A stretch of DNA of 64,000 bases from Phoronis australis (Eukaryota > Phoronida > Phoronidae), in assembly GCA_002633005.1 (NCBI GenBank), contig NMRA01000037.1, positions 716,703 to 780,702 on the forward strand, read 5' to 3'. A model generated the notes under the pieces. It was not told the DNA's origin, made no database searches, and worked only from the letters and a program-made list of their open reading frames with translations. The number at the start of each line of letters is the position of its first letter. Positions within the stretch are counted from its first letter, which is position 1. This document shows, in pieces, positions 37,101-49,300 of this stretch. Both the position numbers and the translations under genes were made by a program.

Positions 37101-37310
37101 TTATTCCCTGTCGATAACGTTAAATCTCTCTTGCATAGACGGCGCTAGTGTTTTCTCACGTGCCCTTGAACGAGCCATGCTGTCTGGTGAACTTTGAATT
37201 AATAGCGACGACGAACGAGCGCTGTCTTGTGACGTAGAACTCAATTCATGGACACTGGCATTAGTTGGGAAGATTCTACTTTGCACCTTATAGTCGTCCA
37301 AGCACAGCTC
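37101..37310 (-). CDS. CNBD2-like gene, last exon
   Basis: Acceptor ATTCAATTTTCAG; stop TAA at 37101-37103. It encodes 69 mostly polar residues rich in Ser, Arg and Ala, starting ELCLDDYKVQSRIF. Confidence 0.7.
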   Translation of the reverse strand, partial: ELCLDDYKVQSRIFPTNASVHELSSTSQDSARSSSLLIQSSPDSMARSRAREKTLAPSMQERFNVIDRE

Positions 37311-40300
37311 CTGAAAATTGAATACATGTATTGAAGTAAAAAACGAGACTCCATGATAGTAATTCAACCTTGGAACTATTTTTAAATGATTTGACCAGCC
37401 AACAAATTTACTCATAAAGCGTTTGCTGTGTTAAAACGGCAATAAACCCGTGTTCCGTCGAAAAAAACAAAATTTGATTTAAATCACCGGTGTAAAATTG
37501 ACCTCAATGTGATCCTTACTCGGGTGAGAAATGATTGACCATGCTCGGTGAATAAAATGACATGCTGTGACAAATCAACTTGTAGAGCCTAGTATTAAGG
37601 AGCTGGTAGTTCTGTACAGTTCCTTAAATCGCACCTGCTTTGAATAAGGAACAATTTGGGACAACTTTCATAAGGGTAAGTGATATAAACCAACAGTTGT
37701 TTTCGGGACGAGGACGCCGCTTTAAGCTAAAGGCGCTTTTTCGGTAACGTCGACGCGTCAGTGCTTTGGGGAGTTGCGGTTATATTTGGTCCTGGATAGA
37801 AATTAACAGCACCAGTTGACTTCGCAGTAAACCGGTGGATTAACAGCGTAGAGTCGACGCTGCGGTGCGATATGAGCGGTCAACTTCGGTCTCATCGAAG
37901 TTATTGCCAGGGGTCACTGCTATCGTCAACAATTAAAGGTCAGCGTGGACGCTAATAGTTGCTTGTATTTTGCTGGAATAATCACCAACCGATTTAGAAA
38001 TAAGTCAATTAGCACAGGTAAATGTTCTCAAATTTTCACATCAAAAATCTTAGGGTGCATGGGATGCATCAGCGCTACCTTGCGATTACTTCGATAGCGA
38101 CGGCGTCACCTCCCGTTTACTCGATGCCGTTACCGCAGCTGGTATGAATGATACAATTAACTTCGCAGTTTACGTCGACGCTCCGCTCATACGAAATGGC
38201 CTTCAGGATGAAATGCAAACGAAATATTGTATTGCTTCCGTGCACACAGATACAAACTGTCTAAACTTGCACCCTAATTGTATCAGCTTTTCCATGATAA
38301 ACAACAATGTCAAAGTAACACTTTTCACACTTTAAATTTTTTAAAAGGCAAACCTTAATTACAGAACTGCTCTGGCCGCCATCTTGTCCGTTCACTTTGC
38401 CCGGCCATCTTGCCCATCCACTTGAACCTTTCTTTGTTGCTGGGATCGAAGCCAGCAACGCCCCCTTTCGCTCACTTCGAACAAGGTCGACAACCTGTGC
38501 CCGATACTCGGACCAAACGAGTTCGGAAATGTATTTTTGAAGCAGTTCATCCTTGGAAGGAATTCTAAAACATGACGTATTGTATTAAATAAGCATAGTC
38601 ATCGTGTAACCGTTGAATCTTGCTCTGTAGTAAACGCGGTTGAAGGTAATTTTGCAAAATCTGTTTTTCTCACCATATTTGAAGTTAACTGAGGACGATG
38701 AAGATTAGGTATTTTCCTAGACACAGGTGGAATATTACAAAAACTGTCCATTTTGTAAACGAGGCCTGATTTTTCCTCAATTTATAGCAAGGGTAGTCCT
38801 ATAAAGGTCATATTACCGCTTGGGAGTGTAGTATCTGCGCATGAACTGGTCTATGCTAAATGGTGGCGCTAGCTCCTCCATCAATAATTTTGACACGCGC
38901 AGAAGTGTCGAACCTTTGCTGATCATGATAAGTGGCTCTGTCCGACTGCCAGGTAGCAGTATGCCAAAGTCCTGCAAGGATAAGACGTATTTCATTATGA
39001 TCATTTCTTCGTTGCCAAAAAATGGTGAATCAGACAGGTAGAGTCCCGCAGATACGTATAAGCACTGCACTAACAACATGTTCTACATGCAAAGTGTATA
39101 AACTCCTGCCCAACACCCACCCCCACCCATCTAACTAAAGAAAACCTCCCTACGCTTGTGCCGAGTGCCCGTTAGCGTCTGCAGGAGCCCCCTACAGTTT
39201 TGCAAGCGTGGCCTTGCGAGCCTGGACGCTACTGAAAGTGAGCGGAGGAGGCAGCGCAGGTAAATCTGCGGGAATAAAACGTTTGTAAATATCACTGAAG
39301 CACTTCCAATTTCCGTTGGAGAGGCCAAAGTCAAGATTATTCCCCATAAGTGTCTCAAGAATAGCAAACGCTATATTGATCGCACCCACGCACTTTCGAG
39401 GAGGCAAAGTGGTATTGGCAGCGCTTAAATAGCACGTGCGCCTCACAGGCATAGATTTTGTGTCATATTCCATATCCTCCGTAACACAGTCTCTCTGGTA
39501 TTTTCCTATAATCTCAAACAATAGCATTAGGAACACCACATGTAAGTGTACCCTCAAATTTCTCATATGAGGTGTTTTTAGCTGTGCATGTTCTACTCTC
39601 AGTGATATGGCGGATAATCAGGTGGTTTCAAAATGGCCGGAAATTTTCAAGATGGTTTGACTGACTCATATTTTATCTTCTCTTGACCAACACCCTGAGC
39701 TGAAACCTGGACAAAAATTATTCAGTTCGCTTTACTCACATAAATGAATGCCTCACAAATGAAGTCATTTTCCATTTTGAATGTCGAGTGACTGTCTACA
39801 ACTCGGGTAAATTTCGTAGCTTCAAATTAAACCTCGGAAATAATTCAAATGGAGATCGATTGTCTGTATGACTGAAATTCGCACATGCGCAGATGTGAAA
39901 CACGAGGAGAAATTCAAGGCTACGAAAATACCCGGAGTGTTCCACTGAGAATCTACAATTCGACCTTGTGCAATGCCCGGCTCTGATTTTGCAAACACAT
40001 GAACGTATTTGGTCCAGTTTCCAATTAAAAGACGATCCTGCACTTACGCTATGGTCGCCTTCTCGTAATTCCTCCACCTTGGAAAAACATTCTTTTTGGT
40101 GAGCTCCCTCTCCCGGTATTTGCAGTAAGCGGCCGGAATATTTTGCGTACGATTTATTCTTGATTTGTTCCATAGCGCCAAGGACATTGAACTGCTTTAC
40201 TAGGATTACTCCGCCCTAAAATGCAGACGTAAAGTAACTGCAGTTGTTAATCGTAAAGCGTCGCTGTAAGCTGTAATGTGCAAACAAGTGCGCAATTTGC

Positions 40301-43300
40301 GTTTGTCATAGCTAACACTGGTAGCCGATAGAGGGCAGCGCGATTTGAGACTTCATAATGTAGAAAATTCAGTTTACTGCAGATGCGCTCAAATCACAGT
40401 TAGATGATTTTTGCTCTATAAAGTAAACTTGCAGACGACGATGCTCAGGAGTGTTTCTTACCTTAGCAACAAAATAAATATGTTTTGCCGTGGACCAGTC
40501 CTTTTCTATGACTTTGCCATGGGGGATACACTGAAGCTGGGACTCAAAACAAAGTTTAGTTAGCTTGTCCTCGGGCCAGTTGTGAAACATGCTGTGTCTC
40601 CTGCAACAATGTTTTAAAGTTCCATTTAAATATTCATTTCACATATTTATTTGGTGATCAATACATGTAAAAGACTCTCGTATCCAGCGCCACATGTGCT
40701 CATTGGATAACAGTCAAGATGAGGAGGCACTGAACATTTCTCATGGGGGGTTGCCTATCAGAACACACGTCAATGCACTCGTCACCCTTTCTTCACTCTG
40801 TCAAAAACTGCATGTAAATAAAGAAATGTTTTGAGTCATTTCACATCACAAGCCCTACAGATGAGCACAGAAACTTTATTCTCTCTTGTATTTTTGACCC
40901 TTTCACTCCCAGTGGAAACCAAGCTGAACTAAGAAAAATAAGAGCAAAAAATACAAAATCGGCACTTTTCACCCCAATATCACCACTTCCCTGCCGATGC
41001 TCGACTAAAGCCAACATTAGATTCCGAAAGCAAATTTCCTACCGATTCCAAAAATGTGGTAAAAACGTACTGTCAACCAACTAGATTTTTTGCAAATCTG
41101 GCTTGTTTGAGGGCTACCGGAAATCGCGGCCAATTTCTCAGTTGCTATACAGCAATGCACAATTTCAACAGGGGGGCCACCATCTTGAAGAAGAGAGCAG
41201 CTACAGCCGAGAAAGTGGCCTTTTTTCATTCTCAGCATGTTCACACTGACAAAAAACACATTCACTTGGTATACATACAATACCTAACTAAAAAATGCCC
41301 CCAAGCCTGGCCTACCCCTAGATTTTAATATTTTGGAGTGCAAATTGGCCGCGGCCGCAGCCTAACTATTCAGTGCCACCTGACGACACGAGTGTATATG
41401 CATAAAGTTAAGTAGAGCTTATACCTTAACGGGTAATTGCAAAACTATCAAACAGCGGAGGATTTCGAAATTTTGCGGTCCGGTACGCTGCATGCTCGCG
41501 TAGCCAGTTGCAGGTAAACAAAAAAAAGTTATCGACATTTTCGAGAAATTAGCAGTAGCCTGGAATCATCGAAGTCACAAACTCTGAAATGGCAGCCGAA
41601 CGCCCATCGTTGACCCAAGTTCAACACGTTAGGTAGCCGAGCATCTCAAGCGCACCAAATGGTAGACATCACGGGCAAAGATATTTGCCCCGGGTCTTGA
41701 TTTCAGCGAATGTCTATGGACAACGCCGAGAACAGACGATTTGAAATAAAATCACGAAAACAAAACGGATTTGTATTTTATTTCTCTTGTCAAGGCTAAT
41801 AACTTCAAGAAGTATGTGCTTTTCAACAATAACTCCAATTTGTGTTTCTGGGACGTAAAAAAACGATAATGTCCCAATAAGCTCTGTCTACTCACTTCGA
41901 TTTTTCGTGTACGACTTTGTATCGACAATCGGACTGATAAAAGACTCTTGACCAAAAGTAGAATACGACTTTTCTTGAATAGATCAAAAATCGGAGTAAA
42001 ACCGGATATTTTTTATTTCAATCGCCAAGTCGTATACGACATTCTTGCTCGAAGAGCCGCTATGGAATACCTGTTTATACACTCCGCATAAGTTATATAC
42101 GACTGTCGACTTCAGAGTCGTATGCGACTAAACTGAGTGTATGACTTTGTTCACTGCTCTGTCATTTGGTATATTGTTTTTGATTAAATGGTATGCGTTC
42201 AAACTCGTTTTAAGTTTTGAAACGGAAATGTGTCCTCGATGTTCTATTCAGGAAATAAGTTAGCAGTTGCCCTTTAAAAATGGTTTGTTCCCTGAAGTCG
42301 TCATCTTCGAAGTAATGTGTTGTTGAAATCTTCCAACCCTTTCTGCAAAGGAGAGTTTTGTCTTACTCACTTGGCAATTCTTATTTTTTCTTCAAGTTCT
42401 CTGCTAAATATATCGGGACACAACTCCATGAACGTGGGCTTGTCGATTTGGAATAATTCTGTAGATTCCCGGCAAATAATTGATGCAGTGCGCGTGCCGT
42501 CGCTTAGAAACGCCAACTCCTGAAATTGAAAAAGATTTATTTAAATCGAAAATTCGTCCGAATCAAAAATAAATCGTTTATAACCCTTTACATTTTAGAT
42601 ACCGCATTACGAAAATGAGAAAGTTTTTAAGTCCGTGAAAAGCAAAGACGGTGTTGTGCATGCTTGCCTGTGTTACCTGCTTCATTCTGAAACCCGTCAC
42701 AGTGAATACAAGACGTACTTTACAACTGTTATTGTTATATTCCTGAGGGGGTGATTTTTAACAATAAAATATTCAGATTGAAACGAAAAATCTCCTACCA
42801 CAGAACTAATATTAAACTAAAATTGATGAAGATAGATTTAATGATTTAATTAATTGTATTTTTACTTGTTTACTTGTTTACAAGATGGAAAATTTCGTCA
42901 GGAGACGACAACTAAGATTTTTGGGAGCCGTGTTCTTACGAAACTGTTCTACTTGAACATATGTGCATTAAAAACTATTTTTATGGAAGCTGTCGCTGTC
43001 AATTACATCAGTCTTGAGACTTCAAACCAATGGTGTTAGAACAAAAGCTAACTTTGAGTACGCATGAACATGAAAACATGTTCAATCGATGAACTAATTA
43101 GTTGCGTTAAACCGTGATTTATTTTCAGCATTCCGTCCATCTGAAATGGTCCACTAAGATTTTTTAAAGAGAAAAATGTCAAAACAAATATTTCTTTGTA
43201 AAAAAATAATTTAGTCTTGACATGTCTCGACGTGTCCAACAACACCCTCAGAAATAAAATGAAGCCATCTAACGGCGTGGATTGTAATGAGGGTGTGTAT

Positions 43301-46300
43301 AGCTCACGCTCACAATGTTCTAGCTTTGTTAGATGGCCTTTTCCTGTTCCCGAGGATGATGTTGGACACATCGAAACAAGTCAAGACTTAAACACCTCGT
43401 TGTTGTTTAACATTATAATTTACTTTTCTTCCCCCACAAATATTTCTTTGTTGTAAAAGACGCAATTTACAAACAATAAAAATGTGCTACAGCAAGAGTA
43501 AACGTGGTGTTTCTATTCAAATGAATTTAATTAATTTCTCGCTGTGCTCAGGCGTCGACTATTGTTGTTTATCTGCTATGTGAATCGACTTTGGCAATAG
43601 TTTTTAACAATATTTTCACTCACTCCAAAACTTTGCCCTTGTCCAATAACTGCCTCGGTCCTCGTTATGTTGCAGCCAGCTTCATCGTCAAACGACTCCA
43701 ACTGTACAAATACGGACCCTGAGTAGATAAAGTAGAAATTGGCCGCCGGGTGCCCTTGGCGTAGTACCACTCGACCTTTTTCACAACTGAAATTTGATTT
43801 TACTTTAACTAGTGCATGCAGTAACCACGACATTAAGAGAAGTAGAGTTATTGCAGAGATTGGCGATTTTAAAATTGTGATAATGTGTACTTTGGAAGCA
43901 CGGAATAAAAAGTGACAAACCATTCTGCCCTGTTTAGCTGGCTAAAAACGGAAATCGAACATCGAATTAGTCCTTTTGTTCTCATAAAATCCGAATCGTG
44001 ATATTCTTAACCGTGATAGAATTCTATTTCCTCTACAGACAAGAACACCAAAGCCAGCAGCGATCCTAAAAACGCTTCAAGGTTTATTGGGGTTGCCCAA
44101 CCCTGAAATTACGTGTTCGAAAATGGCGCGCGTATGCAATGTTTATGGCTTCAGTTGCCAGCTCATTCGGCAACAATTCAAGATCACCTGATGTTTTGAA
44201 ATCCTAAAGCACTTCCGTTAATGATTCAACATTTACGATTAAACAGCGACGAAATGCAGCCCTTTATTTAATAGGTAAAACTAAAATATGCATCCACCAT
44301 CTTTAAATAGAGTAATAAAATATTCATAATGAATTGTTACATTCTAGCTGAAACGTGTGTATTGTATCAAATGTGCAACAGAAGAATTGGTAGACATGGA
44401 TTAATTATGTAACATCTAGCAACTGTCATACCTGTGCAATCTATCTAATTAAATATGTAACGGTCGATGGCGTACGAATATCACAGTAACACCAGCGATT
44501 ACAAAATTAAGACGCTTTCATTGGTTTACTTACTACGTATACGACGCCACGTGACATATATGTTTCTGCATATTTTCAGTGAATTTTTCTTGAAAACTCT
44601 TCATAGTTTTCATGATGGCGTGCAGTTTGCGTAGATCCTCTTCCGTTCTGTCGTTCGGCTTCTTACCTGCTGTCACCTGTGCCCACGTAGGGAGGCGAAG
44701 CTGGGGAGAACAGCAGAGCTATACATATAGTTATAAATGTCTTGTGATAGCACCAATTTGCAAAATCCAGAATGATGCGTTTTTAATAAAAATGCACAAA
44801 ACACATTCACACTATCCATAAACACAAATTCAAAATTCAAATTAAGACTTTTTCCTTGAATTCTGTTTGTCTTTAAAAAAGTGAGGTCCTGTTTGAAAGA
44901 TAGTTATTTGGACAGGTTTTTGTTAAACGTGGAAAACATATAAGGCAAGAAAATAAGCGTGTCTAAGTACGCAGGTTTGCGACATTATAATATTAAGCAA
45001 TTGCATTTGTTTATCTAGTTGTTTTATTCAAGAGGGAAATCAACAATTGGTCGGACTTCAAAACCCCTTGCCCGGACGTCAAAACGAGCTGGCTGGAATG
45101 CAAAACCTAATGGCCGGGGATCTAACTTGGTGGTCGGATCTCAAAACGCAATGTCCGGTACCTCAAAACCAGATGGCCGCACACAAAAAATGGTAGGCCG
45201 AACATAAAACGGGTTGGCCGGCGCTTTAACACAATGGCCGGACAAATCCCAGACCAACGCACCGGCCATCGTGTTTTAGGTCCAGCCAATTAGTTATTTG
45301 GGTGAGGCCATCGCGTTTTGAAATCCGGGCCACAGGTTTGATCATCAGCCACTTGATTTACAGTCCTGGCCACGGGTTTTGAAGTCTGAGCAAGTTGTTT
45401 TGAAGACCGAGCAAGTTGTTTTGAAGTCCGAGCAAGTTGTTTTGAAGTCCGAGCAATTGTTGATTATCCCCTTGTTATTGCTTTGGTGCACTCATACTGT
45501 CTCTCTCTCACACTGCGCAAGAAATCACGCAAAATCGTGTTCACCGACCAATCCGCGGTATTCCCATCCAAAACTAGGCCACACTTTGCCCTATGACATG
45601 AATCCACAGGTGGGCGCGCGTGTTCGCCTCGCATTTGAATTCCCCTTGAAGAAAGTCGTGTTTACTTTTCGAAAACTGCGAAAAACTCTTATTTTTAAAG
45701 CTGTATTTATTAAACCTTCTTATTTTGATAGCGTATCGTGCATGGGGCTTCCTAGAGAGTCACTAATGCAAAACACATCGCTGCTCTAGTCGGCTTTGGC
45801 TCGACGGACGTTATTAAAAACAGGTTGCCGGGCGTTGTTGCAAATTTTCTCATTACACCCGAAGTGACCGTGTTATGAGGGATCCGCTGACAGGTAGCGA
45901 TGTCCTCGCACGTCCGCACATCACCTTAACGGGCATTGACGTACATGCTAAATCGCGTAGAACTCTTCCAACGACGAATGTAAACAAAAACCTTGTCGCC
46001 GTGTCTTAAGTTTTTTGAGGAGCTAACCATGCTTGAGCTGTGTTCACAGGAATTCAAAACCGACATTCTGGTAGACAGATAGGACCCATTAACGTAAGCA
46101 TTTAATTTTTTTAAAAATTGGGTCGCATGCAGCTTTGTTTGGAACCGTTTACAGTTTTCAACGTTTCAATTATATACAAACCTTACATCACGAAAATAAC
46201 TATACTAATAATTACTGTATCATAGTAAATATAATTATAAATGTTATTGACAATAATTATATTGACAGTGATAATCATAATAATAGTTACCTAAATAACG

Positions 46301-49300
46301 ATGACGGTGACGGTGATGGCAATAATAATGATAATAATGATAACGATGACTGCACTTACAACAACTTAGTAGTTTACATTAGATGAACTATAATGAAAGT
46401 GATTGTGTAAATTCCAGTTTTTATCGAACGGTTATTTAACCAAACCCTTAATAACATGTCAATTTCAGCATTCTCGTTTTTTTAAACGACAATTATGCTA
46501 TAACGAAACCTACTCGGTAACGAACCAAAAGTGAAAATTTCATAGAAATCCGCACTTATCACGATCTGGAGCCAGGTAATCCTCCGCCATTTTGGAACTA
46601 TCGTCAGTTCTCGCCGAGCCCAGAAATAAACTTCTAATCTTAGCTACGAACTACTTGAGCTCATTTATTTTTTGACAAAGGGAGGGTTCACAGCAGGTTC
46701 AATTTCATGCTGTGCGAATTCAAACAGTCATATCACAGCAAGACTACGTTACAATTTTAATCTTTTCGAGGAAGAAAACACCATGTAGCTATTGTAACGT
46801 GCATCGTTTGAAAAGTGGCAATTAAAATGAAAATAAATCACTTCGTAAGACTTGAAGTTCTTAACATTTTCACATCAACAACCGAATCAACGAATGATTT
46901 GTAACCTGGTAAACAAACTAAATGTTGTAAAGAAGTTCTAGGCCCAGTTGTATAAAAGTTATACGCCGTATAGGAACAATGACGTCGCATTATCACGCGC
47001 CACGTTCTTATTGTTAAACAATGCACCTGGCGTCATGCAACAACCAATCATATCCAACGGATAATTTTGAAGTTTTGTGCAATCCAGCCCTGGTGTATAC
47101 GTGCATGAAAAGTAATTACTAATGTACGGGAATGAAAAAAATTAATTAATTATCTACCATGCATCTCCTAGAGAATTGCCTCTTGTCGAATGACAGCGTC
47201 TTGCTCGACAATCCTGGGTTAGCGGCGTAAAAATACAACTCGGAATCCTGGGACGTTTCAGTGGAGTCCATTGTTGCCTTCTTCAGGCGATAGAATATTG
47301 AAGATATGGCGCGTACAAGTTGTAAGGTTCGCCAGAGTAAACGGCGCAACTGAAAATTAGAGTCACGACAAGATTATACATTTCTTTGATAACTCTGTAA
47401 AAGAAAGAAAATCGTGTCTTTACATTTGAAATCGCGTTTTACAGTACAAAAAACATAGAGGTTTTCGTTTTTCATCCTGCCATGGTCGAGGACGAAGATA
47501 AGAATTTAGAAAGCTTACAGTCTTAGCGTTCGCCAAGCTAGCCTCTCTTTTTCGAAAACTTATCGACTTGGTGCATTAAGATGTTCATGGTTGTTGTACT
47601 TAGATTCCAAATCGAAAGGAAAACGAAATCGAAATCGAACCTACATCTCTTGAAATAATCTTTTAATTTTCCTGCCCACATGAGAATATTGATGTTTGTC
47701 TCTTGTGGCCTTGTACTATAAATATTGAACCAAAAATCTAGAGTGGAATTGATACCGCTTTTCGGAACATTGAGTGTAGGGTCAAAGTCTATTAATAAAA
47801 AATGTGGTGTAGTCGTTTTCTCCAGTGACTCCTTGTCACGGTTGCAAAAAAGTTATATTGTTCCAGTCGACTCTTGTGTACAAGTGAGTGATCTTCGGCT
47901 GAGAGTAACTTGGGTATAGCGTACTATTCACGGGAATCGAAAGACTCAGCCCCGCAATCTCCAAAACAGGCAGAGCCAACCAGCATGAAGTGATTTTCAG
48001 AAGTTTAGTGTCAACTGTGGCGGACAACTTTGGAAATTTTCAGTTTGAAACTAGCTGATAAATTTTTCAGCTTATATTTCAAGATTTCTTATTCAGGTCC
48101 AATTAAAGAAGAGGGGGAAATGGCTTAAAATTCTAAATTTCTTCTCATTTAAAGCAGCAATAACCCCACGTTCGAAAAAAATTAAATTTTGATTTTGGCC
48201 ATTTTCCGCTATAATGTTGTTTCTCAACTTGTTTCCTACTCGGATGATAAGTGACTTTGGTCTTATAAAGAACTGACAGTCCGTTGCTTTTTGAGACCAT
48301 GACACGCCGTGACAAGCAATAAGGAATTTCAAATTCCTTAGGAGCCCAGAATTGAATTACGTAACAGTAGGGGTATAAATCAAAAACGTGTTTTTGTGAC
48401 GGCAAGCCGGTTAATAGTCGTTTTATTTTATTTGACATCTGGCATCACTTGAGGAACAGTTTAGATTAAACCGGTGTCTGTTGAAATTCGTTTTACGTAA
48501 TTTAAGTTAAAACGAAATAGGAAGGGTATCTTTGATTATTGTTTGTTACGTACACGAATCCGCCTCTCTTCGGGACTTTCAAACACTTCATTATCCTCAA
48601 CAGATGTCAGTATTGTACTCCTGCGGCTCTGTCTTCGAGATTTCCTTCTCGACGTATCATATTCCGGCATTTCGTTCTCCATACTGTTAAAAGACTGTCG
48701 ACTTCTCAAAACACCCCTGCATTGCCCGTCCCCGTCCCACGCTGCTGAGGACGAGTCTGATGTGCTTGACTTTTTAGTTTCTAAAGCTCCTTCGTGAAAT
48801 TCCGTTGAATTCCGCACATCACTTCGGAAGTTTTTTGGAGTGGGACAGTCTGGACCTCTTGAACTCTGTTCGGACCTGATTCTTTCCCGGGGGTAATACA
48901 ATGACGCCTTGATACTGTTGTTGCGGTTGTCACTGCGAGGATATATTGATTTTGACGCTTGAAATTTATCCTCATTGGTGATTGGGAATATTGATGAATA
49001 TCGTACACAGCTAGGTTTACGCCTTGTATTGGGTACATTGCTTTCTTTCGCAATCACCGACTCCGTTCGATCACAAGAAGTCATACCTGTATTGGGTCGT
49101 TTATCTGTACTACATACTAGATATCGCACTTTTGATTCAGTTCTAATGTTTGCGTCACCGGAAGTGGCTCTGTGTTTAAGCGTGTTTGAAGTTCTCTTGA
49201 GGATCGGGGAGGTTAAAGGTCGCGCGCACGAATCTGTAAAAGAAGAAATTGAAACACTTGACTGAAATCAAGCTGTCACCGAGATAGTAGCAATAGATAA

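Noticed and set aside
45379-45789. 136-codon frame with a repeated KSEQVVL motif
   Set aside because: The apparent protein repeat is the 21-bp DNA unit of the fold-back element read in frame; the rest has no support.
48543-48797. Plus-strand frames over 48.5-48.8 kb
   Set aside because: They are antisense shadows of CNBD2-like exon 2.
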